DNA of 64,000 nt from DATCJA01 sp963814955 (GTDB lineage Bacteria > Acidobacteriota > Vicinamibacteria > Vicinamibacterales > UBA2999): positions 248,001-312,000 of the forward strand of contig CAWFEX010000008.1 in the NCBI GenBank assembly GCA_963814955.1, in the 5' to 3' direction. This document shows positions 8,790-17,542 of this stretch, piece after piece. Position 1 is the first letter of the stretch. Each line of letters starts with the position of its first letter. The notes under the pieces are model-generated. The model did no database searches, had not been told where the DNA came from, and saw only the letters and a list, made by a program, of their open reading frames with translations. Made by a program: the position numbers and the translations under genes.

Positions 8790-9485
8790 TTGAGAGTGAC
8801 GCTCATCCGCGCCGCAGCAGTCCTGCTGTGTCTCACAGCTCTGCCATGGAACGCTCATTCAAAGGCGGCCGGCGCCGCCGCGGCGGCGATTACACCGTCC
8901 GGGGCACGAATCTCGGCCGCATCCGCCGGTATTGCTCCGGAGGTGCTACAGCTCGCTCTCGGTGCGGTGAACTGCGCAACACGGCTTGGAGACATCAAAG
9001 CGCCTACGACGCTGACCGTCATCGACTACTCGCGCCCGTCGGTCGAGCAGCGGCTGTGGGTGTTCGACATGCGTGATGGGAGCCTGCTGCACAGAGAGCT
9101 CGTCGCCCATGGCCGGAACACCGGGGAGAACATGGCGACGCAGTTCTCCGATGCCATGAACAGCCGGCAGTCCAGCATCGGATTGTTCGTCACCGACGAT
9201 ACGTACGTCGGTGCGAACGGCTACTCGCTGCGCCTTGATGGCCTCGAGCGCGGCTTCAACGCCCACGCGCGCGAGCGGGCCATCGTCATGCACGGCGCGC
9301 CCTACGTGGATGCGAGTCTCGCGACGACGCAGGGACGGATCGGTCGGAGCTGGGGCTGTCCTGCGCTTCGCGAAGCCGTCGCACGGCAGGTCATTGACAC
9401 CATCCGCGACGGCGGAGTGATCTTTTCGTACTATCCGGACTCGAACTGGCTGAACAGCTCCCGCTTCCTGAACGCCTGCGCCTGA
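8790..9485 (+). CDS. Murein L,D-transpeptidase catalytic domain family protein (YkuD_2-like)
   Basis: 231 residues: signal peptide (MRVTLIRAAAVLLCLTALPWNAHS), an Ala-rich linker, then a YkuD_2-type domain. The catalytic pair is visible as IVMHGAPYVD (His, about residue 167) and RIGRSWGCPAL (Cys, about residue 189). TVIDYSRPSVEQRLWVFDM and the GLFVTDDTY strand are also typical. The expected role is cross-linking or trimming of periplasmic peptidoglycan. The TTG start is chosen because AAGAGG precedes it by about nine bases and the signal peptide begins there. A promoter lies just upstream (8723-8751), and the gene appears monocistronic, with Lhr starting about 100 bp later. Confidence 0.85.
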   Translation: MRVTLIRAAAVLLCLTALPWNAHSKAAGAAAAAITPSGARISAASAGIAPEVLQLALGAVNCATRLGDIKAPTTLTVIDYSRPSVEQRLWVFDMRDGSLLHRELVAHGRNTGENMATQFSDAMNSRQSSIGLFVTDDTYVGANGYSLRLDGLERGFNAHARERAIVMHGAPYVDASLATTQGRIGRSWGCPALREAVARQVIDTIRDGGVIFSYYPDSNWLNSSRFLNACA

Positions 9486-9589
9486 CATCGCCAGAAGCGC
9501 TGGTTCGTGGCGCGGCACGTTGGCGCATCGGCACTTCGTCTGCGCTGATATGATCGATCAGCTCCGCACGTCAGTACCCCTGGACGCTT

Positions 9590-12500
9590 ATGTCCCTCTC
9601 TGGTTTTCATCCCATCGTTTCGGAATGGTTCCGTCAAACACTTGGCGAGCCGACGTCCGCGCAGCGGCTCGGCTGGTCGGCCATTCGGGACGGCCGCCAC
9701 ACCCTTATCGCGGCCCCGACTGGTTCGGGAAAGACGCTCGCGGCGTTTCTGACCGCGATTGACGATCTCGTCCGCGAAGGTGCCGCCGGGCCGTTGCCGG
9801 ATGAGGTCCGAGTCGTGTATGTCTCGCCGCTGAAAGCACTCAGCGCGGATATTCACAAGAACCTTGCAGAACCGCGGCGGGGCATCCGTCTGCTGGCTGA
9901 ATCACAGGGGACGGAGGCGGCGCGCATTACGGCCGCGGTCCGGACAGGCGACACGACGCAGACCGAACGAGCCGCCATCATCCGGCAGCCGCCCCACATC
10001 CTGGTCACGACTCCCGAGTCGCTGTATCTACTGCTTACCGCGGAGCGAAGCCGCAATCTGCTCCGCACTACCCGAACCGTCATCATCGACGAGATCCATG
10101 CCGTCATCGGGACGCGGCGCGGCGCCCATCTCGCGCTGTCGCTCGAACGGCTGCAGCAGATTGCGGAACGTCCGCTTCAGCGGATCGGTCTGTCGGCCAC
10201 ACAGCGACCGGTAGAAACAGTCGCCCGATTTCTGGTCGGTGCGGACGCCAGCCGCGGCGACTGCGTCATCGTCGACGAAGGTCATCGGCGCGCCATCGAT
10301 CTCGAGCTGGAGATCCCCCGGTCGCCGCTCAGCGCGGTGATGGCTCACGAAGTGTGGGAGGAGTACTACGACCGGCTGGCGGAGCTGATCCAGACGCACA
10401 AGACGACGCTCGTCTTCGTGAACACGCGGCGCATGGCAGAGCGTGTCGCCCGACATCTGAGCGACCGGCTCGGCGACGACCAGGTTACGGCGCATCACGG
10501 AAGCTTGTCCAAAGAAACCCGTCTCGACGCGGAGCATCGCCTCAAGAGCGGAACTATCAAGGCTCTCGTGGCCACTGCGTCGCTCGAGCTCGGCATCGAC
10601 ATCGGTCACGTCGATCTCGTCTGTCAGATTGGCTCACCGAATCGAATCTCGACACTGCTCCAACGCGTGGGGCGATCAGGACACACGATTTCGGGAACCC
10701 CCAAGGGGCGCCTGTTGCCCGTGTCACGAGACGACCTGGTTGAGTGCGCCGCGCTGCTTCGTTCGGTTCGCCGCGGCGAGCTCGATGCCATCGTCATCCA
10801 CGATGCGCCGCTTGACGTGCTGGCACAACAGCTCACCGCCGAACTCGCCTGCGGCAACTACTCCGAGGACGACCTGTTCACCGTCACGCGACGTGCGTGG
10901 CCGTATCGCGCGCTCGAACGATCCCACTTCGACGCGGTCGTCGCAATGCTGGCAGAGGGGTTCGCGACGCGTCGGGGCCGCCGAGCGGCGCTCGTGCACC
11001 GCGACGAGGTCCATCGGGTGCTGCACGCTCGACGAGGGTCCCGAATGCTGGCGCTCACATCGGGCGGCGCGATACCGGAAGTCGCGGACTACCGGGTGGT
11101 CGTCGAGCCGGAAGAGACATTCGTCGGCACGTTGAATGAGGATTTCGCCATCGAGAGTCAGGCCGGGGATATCTTCCAGCTTGGAAATGCCTCGTGGCAG
11201 ATCGCGCGCGTAACCGCAGGCACCGTCCGTGTGGTTGATGCACACGGGGCGCCGCCGACCATCCCCTTCTGGCTCGGCGAGGCACCCGCGCGAAGCGACG
11301 AGCTGTCGCGAGCCGTCAGCGACCTGCGGGGCGAAGTGGAAGAGCGTCTTGCGGCGAGAGCACAGGCCACGGAGACACGGAGACCCGGAGACGAATCATC
11401 AGATTCGATCTCGATTATCGGCTGGCTGATTTCGGAGATTGGGCTTCCGCAGGGGGCGGCCCAGCAGCTGTTCGAATACTTTGCTGCCGGGCGCTCGGCA
11501 CTCGGCGTGATTCCAACGCAGCGAACGCTCGTGCTCGAGCGGTTCTTTGACGAGTCTGGTGGCATGCAGCTGATCGTGCACGCGCCCTTTGGCAGCCGGA
11601 TCAACAAAGCGTGGGCGTTCGCGTTGCGGAAACGTTTCTGCCGGCAGTTTAATTTCGAGCTGCAGTCGGTGGCCACGGAGGATGCGCTGCTGCTCTCGCT
11701 TGGACCACAGCACTCTTTCCCCCTGGCCGACGTGTTTCGCTACGTGCACCCAGCCACCCTGCGCGACACGTTGATTCAAGCCGTACTTGACGCGCCTCTC
11801 TTCGAGACGCGATGGCGCTGGAACGCCACCATCTCTTTGGCAGTACCACGGAGCCGCGGCGGCTCGAAGGTGCCGGCCCCACTGCAGCGCATGCGGGCGG
11901 ACGACCTGCTGGCCGCCGCCTTTCCGGATGCCGCCGCGTGTCTCGATAACATTCCCGGCGACCGGCAGATCCCCGATCACCCGCTCGTCAATCAGGCGCT
12001 GCGCGACTGCCTGGAAGAGGCCATGGACATCGATGGCTTGACGAAGGTGCTTGGCGCCGTCCATGCCGGCCAGCTGCAGCTCGTCTCGCGCGACACGCCC
12101 GAACCATCGGCGTTTGCCGACGAAGTGCTCAACGCGGCGCCGTACGCATTCGTGGACGATGCGCCTCTCGAGGAGAGGCGCACACATGCCGTGCATATGC
12201 GTCGGCCTGTCAACCCGGACGGCGCAGAGCCGGGATTGCTCGACGCGGCCGCCATCGAACGCGTTGTGGACGAAATGCGGCCCGATCCAAGGGATGCCGA
12301 AGAGCTGCACGATGCTCTCGTCACGACCGGTTTTCTGATGGCCGGCGAAACGGATGCCGAGATGGTCGGGGAACTCGCCGGTCGCGGTCGTGCCACGCGC
12401 ATCCGCATGATTCCGGAGCGCTCTGTCTGGGTTGCGGCGGAGCGACTGCCCGAATTTCTGACCGTTCATCCAGCTGCCGCCATCGATCCTCCAATTGCCG

Positions 12501-13921
12501 CGCCGGAGTCTCGTGCCGCGCGCGTGTGGAGTCGGGACGAAGCTCTGGTGTCGCTGTTCCGCGGACGGATGGCGATCCTGGGACCCGTGAGTGCTGCGGC
12601 ACTCGCCGAATCGATCGGCGTGTCAACCGAGGATGCGAATGCGGCGCTCCTCGCGCTCGAGTCAGACGGTGTCGTACTGCGCGGCGTGTTCACACCGGAA
12701 GCGCGCATCATGGAATGGTGCGACCGCGCGCTGCTGGCTCGCATCCACCGCTACACTCTGAACCGGCTGCGAGCCGAGATTGCGCCGGTGACGCCCGCCG
12801 AGTTCATGCGCTTCCTGTTCGCGTGGCAGCACGTGGATCCATCGACCGCGCTGACAGGACCGGACGGTCTAAGGGCGATCATCGCGCAGCTGGATGGCGT
12901 CGAAGTGCCCGCCCGCGCCTGGGAACGCGAGGTGTTGCCGTCGCGGGTCGAGGGGTACGAGCCGGCACTGCTCGACATGTTATGCCTCACCGGTGAGGTG
13001 AGCTGGGCCCGATTGTCCAGCGGCCCAACGCAGGTCGTCGGCGCCACGCCAATTGCTCTGTATCTTCGCGAACACGCCGAGGCATGGCTTACGCTTCGAC
13101 AGCCGGAGCTGCTCGCCGTGGAAGCCGAGTCGCTTGCTAACCACGCGGTCCGGATCCTGGATCGTCTCCGTTCACATGGTGCGGCCTTCGCGCACGATCT
13201 CGGATCGGCGTGCGCGGTGCCGCTCGAGGATGTACACCGCGCACTTGCGGAGCTGGTGGCTTCCGGCTGCGCGAGCTCGGATGGCGCAGCCGGACTGCGA
13301 AGAGTCATTGGCGCCACGCCATGGACAACGGGAGCGCACCGGGCGGGCCCCGACGGCCGCTGGTTCGCACTGCAGGAATCTGGCGAAGTGCCGCGCGAGG
13401 CCGCCGTGGAGACCCTGGCCTGGACGCTGCTGCAGCGTTACGGAGTCGTGTTCCGCCGTGTGCTTGCGCGCGAGGCCGCGGGGGTGCCATGGCGTGAGCT
13501 TGCCCACCTCTATCGCAGGCTCGAGGCGCGAGGTGACATTCGCGGAGGCCGATTCGTTTCAGGAATGGCGGGCGAACAATTCGCCCTGCCGGATGCTGTC
13601 GATCGGCTGCGTGAAATACGCCGGTCGGGCAGGGACGATCGGCTGTTGACGATCAGTGCGGCCGATCCGCTGAATCTCACCGGGATCATCACTCCGGGCG
13701 ATCGGATCCGCACGACACAGGGCAGCCGCATCGTGTATCGCAATGGCGTCCCCATCGCTGCGATGGAAGGGGACATGCTGAAGCGGCTGGCGGATGTCGA
13801 TCCCGTAACCGAAGCCGAAGCCGCTGCTGCGGCTGCCGGCCGCCGTGTAACCGTAGTGAGTGGATACGTGGGCAGACGGCTCCATCGAAACTCGGTTCGG
13901 CCAACACACGTCGCCAATTGA
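9590..13921 (+). CDS. lhr: Lhr-family large ATP-dependent helicase
   Basis: 1443 residues, close to E. coli Lhr (1538). The N-terminal RecA pair has Walker A AAPTGSGKT (41-49), motif II DEIH (about 166-169), motif III GLSATQRP, and motifs V/VI ASLELGIDIGHVDLV and LLQRVGRSGH. The remaining ~1000 residues are the Lhr winged-helix, beta-barrel and Lhr-CTD region. Family members are 3'-to-5' ssDNA-dependent ATPases, probably in DNA repair; mycobacterial Lhr is induced by DNA damage. ATG 9590 begins the conserved FHPIVSEWF opening. Near residue 600 an octamer-like repeat (CACGGAGA units, about 11371-11396) encodes a low-complexity insert (ETRRPGDESS) between conserved domains. It appears to be a single-gene unit. 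Confidence 0.93.
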   Translation: MSLSGFHPIVSEWFRQTLGEPTSAQRLGWSAIRDGRHTLIAAPTGSGKTLAAFLTAIDDLVREGAAGPLPDEVRVVYVSPLKALSADIHKNLAEPRRGIRLLAESQGTEAARITAAVRTGDTTQTERAAIIRQPPHILVTTPESLYLLLTAERSRNLLRTTRTVIIDEIHAVIGTRRGAHLALSLERLQQIAERPLQRIGLSATQRPVETVARFLVGADASRGDCVIVDEGHRRAIDLELEIPRSPLSAVMAHEVWEEYYDRLAELIQTHKTTLVFVNTRRMAERVARHLSDRLGDDQVTAHHGSLSKETRLDAEHRLKSGTIKALVATASLELGIDIGHVDLVCQIGSPNRISTLLQRVGRSGHTISGTPKGRLLPVSRDDLVECAALLRSVRRGELDAIVIHDAPLDVLAQQLTAELACGNYSEDDLFTVTRRAWPYRALERSHFDAVVAMLAEGFATRRGRRAALVHRDEVHRVLHARRGSRMLALTSGGAIPEVADYRVVVEPEETFVGTLNEDFAIESQAGDIFQLGNASWQIARVTAGTVRVVDAHGAPPTIPFWLGEAPARSDELSRAVSDLRGEVEERLAARAQATETRRPGDESSDSISIIGWLISEIGLPQGAAQQLFEYFAAGRSALGVIPTQRTLVLERFFDESGGMQLIVHAPFGSRINKAWAFALRKRFCRQFNFELQSVATEDALLLSLGPQHSFPLADVFRYVHPATLRDTLIQAVLDAPLFETRWRWNATISLAVPRSRGGSKVPAPLQRMRADDLLAAAFPDAAACLDNIPGDRQIPDHPLVNQALRDCLEEAMDIDGLTKVLGAVHAGQLQLVSRDTPEPSAFADEVLNAAPYAFVDDAPLEERRTHAVHMRRPVNPDGAEPGLLDAAAIERVVDEMRPDPRDAEELHDALVTTGFLMAGETDAEMVGELAGRGRATRIRMIPERSVWVAAERLPEFLTVHPAAAIDPPIAAPESRAARVWSRDEALVSLFRGRMAILGPVSAAALAESIGVSTEDANAALLALESDGVVLRGVFTPEARIMEWCDRALLARIHRYTLNRLRAEIAPVTPAEFMRFLFAWQHVDPSTALTGPDGLRAIIAQLDGVEVPARAWEREVLPSRVEGYEPALLDMLCLTGEVSWARLSSGPTQVVGATPIALYLREHAEAWLTLRQPELLAVEAESLANHAVRILDRLRSHGAAFAHDLGSACAVPLEDVHRALAELVASGCASSDGAAGLRRVIGATPWTTGAHRAGPDGRWFALQESGEVPREAAVETLAWTLLQRYGVVFRRVLAREAAGVPWRELAHLYRRLEARGDIRGGRFVSGMAGEQFALPDAVDRLREIRRSGRDDRLLTISAADPLNLTGIITPGDRIRTTQGSRIVYRNGVPIAAMEGDMLKRLADVDPVTEAEAAAAAAGRRVTVVSGYVGRRLHRNSVRPTHVAN
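11371..11396. repeat. Octamer-like repeat inside lhr
   Basis: CACGGAGA, CACGGAGA, CCCGGAGA-type units, about 8 bp period, in a linker between conserved Lhr domains. It keeps the frame by adding a polar, disordered stretch. Confidence 0.5.
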
Positions 13922-14069
13922 CAAATCAGTTGCCCAATGGACCTGGGACCCGAAGGGTATTTGCCTGCGGCTGTGCTTGCCCGAGTCAGGTCCACGTTAG
14001 ACTGACGTCGTGCCCTGGCGCGGATGGGCTTGTTCCTCGCGCTTGCGCGTCTGACGCACGGAGGTTCGC

Positions 14070-14909
14070 ATGCTGAATGACGTCTCGGACTACGAACTGC
14101 AGAAGGATGACCAGCCGTCAAGGTTCGAAACGAGTTCCCCGTTACCCTGGATTCTTGCGGTCGTCGTGCTCGCCATCGGTATCGGCACGGGCTGGTTCTA
14201 CTTCAAAACCCGGCTGGGGCAGTCAGACCCATCACAGACGAATACGGAGACGGCCGCGCCTGCCGCGCCGGCTCGTCCTCTCGGAGGTCAGGCCGACGCA
14301 ATCGAGCTTCCTCCGCTCGACCAAACTGACGCACTTGTCCGGCAGCTTGTCGGCGCGCTGTCGTCTCACCCGACAGTCGCCGCGTGGCTCGCGACCGACG
14401 GCCTTCTTCGAAGCTTCACGGTTGCGGTGGAGAACGTTGCGGACGGCAATACGCCCGCCCGGCGGCTCCCCGCGCTCCGGCCGGCCGGCCAGTTCCGCGT
14501 CACAGAAGACGACGACGATGTGCTGATCGACGCGCGAAGTTACGAGCGATATGCGCCGCTTGCCGCCGCGATCGACTCACTGAACGCAGAAGGAACGGCG
14601 CGTCTGTATTCCACGCTCAAGCCGCGCTTGGAGGAAGCGTACGCCGAGCTTGGACGTCAGCGGTCGTTCGATGTTGCGCTCGAGCAGGCATTTGTCGAGA
14701 TGCTTCGAACGCCCGCGCTCGATGGCCAGGTGCGGGTCGTTCCGAAAGGTGCGGCGTTGTATGCCTTCGAAGATCCGCGCTTCGAACGGCTGACGGCGGC
14801 GCAGAAGCAGCTGGCGCGCATGGGGCCGCGCAACGTGCGAGTGATTCAGGACAAGCTTCGACAGATCGCGCTGGCTCTGGGGATTCCACCGGAGCGGCTG
14901 CCTGGTTAA
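14070..14909 (+). CDS. DUF3014 domain protein, membrane-anchored
   Basis: 279 residues. A single transmembrane helix at about 26-46 (WILAVVVLAIGIGTGWFYF) follows a short cytoplasmic tail, then a Pro/Ala linker, then the DUF3014 region (ELPPLDQTDALVRQLVGALSSHP, with DNTPARRLPALRPAGQF-like and LYSTLKPRLEEAYAELG). The C-terminal domain is presumably periplasmic. No biochemical function is established for DUF3014. ATG 14070 is preceded by ACGGAGG, a good ribosome binding site. It is convergent with the YdjM-like gene across two palindromes. Confidence 0.85.
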   Translation: MLNDVSDYELQKDDQPSRFETSSPLPWILAVVVLAIGIGTGWFYFKTRLGQSDPSQTNTETAAPAAPARPLGGQADAIELPPLDQTDALVRQLVGALSSHPTVAAWLATDGLLRSFTVAVENVADGNTPARRLPALRPAGQFRVTEDDDDVLIDARSYERYAPLAAAIDSLNAEGTARLYSTLKPRLEEAYAELGRQRSFDVALEQAFVEMLRTPALDGQVRVVPKGAALYAFEDPRFERLTAAQKQLARMGPRNVRVIQDKLRQIALALGIPPERLPG

Positions 14910-14924
14910 TCTGCGCGCGTCCTG

Positions 14925-14979
14925 GTCCGGCTGGCCGGACACTACTGTGCAGACGTAGGGTGTCAGGCTTTAGCCGGAC
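14925..14979. repeat. Two REP-like palindromes between convergent genes
   Basis: A short palindrome GTCCGGCTGGCCGGAC (14925-14940), and a partial copy with core GGCTTTAGCC (14966-14975) inside TCAGGCTTTAGCCGGA. It is the same family as the in-frame pair in the S9 peptidase gene. It could serve as a bidirectional terminator. Confidence 0.65.
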
Positions 14980-14988
14980 TACTTTGCG

Positions 14989-15639
14989 TCAGTAGATCGA
15001 TTGGCGAGTCCGCTCGATCCACGTTCCCCAGAGCGGAAAGAGCCACATCGCGAGCCCAACCCAGGCGATGGCGCGCTCGTTCGGCGGTGGTGGCGACCAC
15101 GGCCCACTGACCCAGATCATCACGGTGAGCATGATGAGAGCCCAGAGCGACCACGTGCCCGCCTTTTGTCGCGGCCGCGTGCTGCGCACGTACGCAAACA
15201 CCGCCGCTGAAAAGAAGATGCCTTCCACCACGAGCGTACCGGGGATTGAGTTCCACAAGCCGAGGCCTACCTCCGGACCTCCCGGCCATAGCGGCAGGTC
15301 CGCAATATGCGTCACGTAATCCAGCAGCCAGTGGCTCACAACGGCAAGGCCTATCACGAGTCCGGCGGCTGAACGCTTCAGCAAGACGACTGAAAGACGT
15401 CCGACGGCCACCGCCCAGACGAGGGCCATGCTCAGACTGTGGCTCCACGGATAGTGATCGAATGCGAGCGGCGTGAACGCGGTGTGGCCGGGATCGACGC
15501 GCACGTGTTCGATTCCGGCCAGCAGAAGGATCGGCCACATGAGGTCCAGACCAAATGCGGCTGCGATGAGCGCGGCGAGCGGCGTGCGAGGCGAGACACG
15601 TTTGGCGCCGAGCGCCACGGCAAGATGACCAACGAACAT
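14989..15639 (-). CDS. YdjM/metal-dependent hydrolase-like inner membrane protein
   Basis: 216 residues, mostly hydrophobic with five or six predicted membrane spans. The His-rich pattern of the YdjM-like (membrane-bound metal-dependent hydrolase) family is present: MFVGHLAVALGAK, HYPWSHSLSMAL, VVSHWLLDYVTHIADLPLWP. A metal-dependent hydrolase activity has been proposed for the family but is not established. It is convergent with the DUF3014 gene and has a spacer of about 160 bp to the divergent channel gene upstream. Confidence 0.75.
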   Translation of the reverse strand: MFVGHLAVALGAKRVSPRTPLAALIAAAFGLDLMWPILLLAGIEHVRVDPGHTAFTPLAFDHYPWSHSLSMALVWAVAVGRLSVVLLKRSAAGLVIGLAVVSHWLLDYVTHIADLPLWPGGPEVGLGLWNSIPGTLVVEGIFFSAAVFAYVRSTRPRQKAGTWSLWALIMLTVMIWVSGPWSPPPPNERAIAWVGLAMWLFPLWGTWIERTRQSIY

Positions 15640-15801
15640 GGCGCGCTTATTCTGTCCGATTCGCCCTCATCCGCAACGGGACGCAGTGTCCGGCTTCCGC
15701 CTTCGCGCGCGTTGCGACTTGCCGCGCTTCGGCGGACCGCCGTAGTCTTGGCGGAAACTTGTCAGCCGGGCCGGCATAGAATTGCGAGCGAAGGGCTATC
15801 C

Positions 15802-16389
15802 ATGAGCAAGACGCGGCTCGAGGCATTCAGCGATGCGGTTATCGCCATCATCATCACCATCATGGTGCTGGAGTTTCAGACGCCTGAAGGTGCCGACTGG
15901 CACGCGCTCAACACCCTGACGCCGGTGTTCCTCGCGTACGTGCTCAGTTTCTTCTACCTGGCGATTTACTGGAACAACCACCATCATCTCCTCCACGCAA
16001 TGCAGCAGGTGAGCGGATCGGTGCTGTGGGCCAATATGCACCTGCTCTTCTGGCTGTCTCTGATCCCGTTCGCGACAGCATGGACCGGCGAACATAATCT
16101 CGAACCCCTGCCGACGGCGGTGTACGGCGTGATTCTCCTGCTGTGCGCGATCGCGTACTGGATCCTGGTGCACACCATCATGGCGTGCGAAGGACCGCAT
16201 TCGAGGCTTCGCAAGGCGGTCGGCAGCGATGCGAAGGGAAAGATCTCAATCCTGATCTATGCGGCCGCAATTCCGCTCGCGTACGTGAATCCCTGGATCG
16301 CTGACGCGATGTACCTTGCCGTCGCGCTGAGCTGGCTCGTGCCCGATCGGCGCATCGAAAGAACGCTGGGCTTGAAAAGCGCGTCGTAA
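15802..16389 (+). CDS. TMEM175-type (DUF1211) potassium channel family protein
   Basis: 195 residues. It begins MSKTRLEAFSDAVIAIIITI, the family signature RxxxFSDAV on the first membrane helix, which lines the pore in bacterial TMEM175. About six hydrophobic helices follow, including LAIYWNNHHHLLHAMQQ and LFWLSLIPFATAW. The single-repeat 6-TM form is expected to assemble as a tetramer and conduct K+. The frame is open upstream to 15439, but the conserved N-terminus fixes the start at ATG 15802. Confidence 0.88.
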   Translation: MSKTRLEAFSDAVIAIIITIMVLEFQTPEGADWHALNTLTPVFLAYVLSFFYLAIYWNNHHHLLHAMQQVSGSVLWANMHLLFWLSLIPFATAWTGEHNLEPLPTAVYGVILLLCAIAYWILVHTIMACEGPHSRLRKAVGSDAKGKISILIYAAAIPLAYVNPWIADAMYLAVALSWLVPDRRIERTLGLKSAS

Positions 16390-16396
16390 CGGCAGC

Positions 16397-17122
16397 TTAT
16401 CGGCGACCGTCGTACCACTGATAACATTCCTTTGCGCTTCTGAGCGTCCGGCCGCGCTGCACGATGGTTTTGATCATGAACGTGAATGCTTCGCGCGGCG
16501 TGTAGAGACGCGCCTTCCGGCCGCTCGTGACGATCGGGTGCCGGCGGAGAATCAGGATCGCCCGTCCGGTTCGCCGTGCGAGGCGCTTCAATCGCCGGAA
16601 CAGATCAATCTCCTCCGCGGCGTACAACTCCAGACTGAATCCTCCCAGCTCACGAAATGCTGCCGTCTCGCAGAAGACAAAGGATCCGGCCGCCCATCGT
16701 GTGAGGCGGCTGACGGCATTCCAGATCCCTACGGCAAACGTCGCCGCGGGCGGAGAAACATCGAGGCGGACGGTGCTTCCGCCAGCCACGTATCTGCCGC
16801 GGGCGATGGCCCGCGCCATATCGACAAACAACTCCCGGCTGGGATGCGAGTCGGCGTCGACGAACACGAGCCAGTCACCGCTCGCGTGGTCCGCGCCGGT
16901 ATTCCGCGCCCGTGAGATCTGGTTGACGGGCTCGAACACCACTTCCGCGCCCTGCTCCCTGGCGATGGCGGCGGTGCGATCCGTGGAGTTGTTGTCGCAG
17001 ACGATGAGCTCCGACGACCAGCCGAGATCATCGAAGGCGGTCATCGCCCGCCTGATGCTGTTCAACGCAGACGCAAGGCCGCGCTCTTCATTGAAGGCGG
17101 GAACGACGACCGACACTTTCAT
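16397..17122 (-). CDS. Family 2 glycosyltransferase
   Basis: 241 residues. A GT-A fold opening MKVSVVVPAFNEERGL is followed by the nucleotide-binding region LIVCDNNSTDRTAAIA and a DAD metal-binding motif in LVFVDADSHP (89-91), then ARNTGADHASGDW. It has no C-terminal membrane helices of the processive type. It would transfer a sugar from a nucleotide-sugar donor; the acceptor cannot be told. It is convergent with the channel gene (stops about 8 bp apart) and follows the holin-family gene on the same strand with a 30-bp gap, so the two may be co-transcribed. Confidence 0.87.
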   Translation of the reverse strand: MKVSVVVPAFNEERGLASALNSIRRAMTAFDDLGWSSELIVCDNNSTDRTAAIAREQGAEVVFEPVNQISRARNTGADHASGDWLVFVDADSHPSRELFVDMARAIARGRYVAGGSTVRLDVSPPAATFAVGIWNAVSRLTRWAAGSFVFCETAAFRELGGFSLELYAAEEIDLFRRLKRLARRTGRAILILRRHPIVTSGRKARLYTPREAFTFMIKTIVQRGRTLRSAKECYQWYDGRR

Positions 17123-17152
17123 CGAGACGTCTTCGGGACCGTCACTTCAAGG

Positions 17153-17533
17153 CTAATCGTCGCCCTGCGGTTGGCGCTTGTTCGAGGCCACGAACAGCGA
17201 CAGCACGAAACTGACGACGCTGACAACAACCGCGCCGAGAAACGCCGCACCGAAGCCCTCGACCTGAAACCCGAGGCCCAGCCAGTCCGAGACCGCGCCG
17301 GTGAGCCACAGCATCAGCGCATTCAGCACGAACGTGAACAGGCCGAGCGTCACGATCAACAGCGGCAGCGTCATGAACCACAGCAGAGGACGCACCGACG
17401 CGTTGAGCACGCCGAAGATGAGAGCAACGACGATCAACGTGCTCCACTCGCCGTTGAAAGAGATGCCTGGGATGATGCGGGTTGCGGCCCACAGGGCGGC
17501 GGCATTGATCAACAGGCGCCAGACGATCATCAT
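17153..17533 (-). CDS. Phage holin family (4-TM) membrane protein
   Basis: 126 residues with four hydrophobic helices (for example WSTLIVVALIFGVLNASV, LPLLIVTLGLFTFVLNALML, AFLGAVVVSVVSFVLSLFVA) and the family motif RLLINAAALWAATRIIPGI. It matches the 4-TM holin-superfamily proteins (YvlD-like) that are widespread in bacterial chromosomes. Despite the name no phage genes are nearby, so this is a housekeeping membrane protein of unknown role. It starts about 10 bp downstream of the SDR gene stop on the same strand. Confidence 0.85.
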   Translation of the reverse strand: MMIVWRLLINAAALWAATRIIPGISFNGEWSTLIVVALIFGVLNASVRPLLWFMTLPLLIVTLGLFTFVLNALMLWLTGAVSDWLGLGFQVEGFGAAFLGAVVVSVVSFVLSLFVASNKRQPQGDD

Positions 17534-17542
17534 CGTGCGGAC

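Noticed and set aside
9505..9535. Sigma-54 promoter upstream of lhr
   Set aside because: TGGCGC-like sequence exists, but the GG-N10-GC spacing does not fit.
17153..17533. Phage remnant suggested by the holin-family gene
   Set aside because: This 4-TM family is a common chromosomal protein, and no capsid, integrase or lysis genes are nearby.
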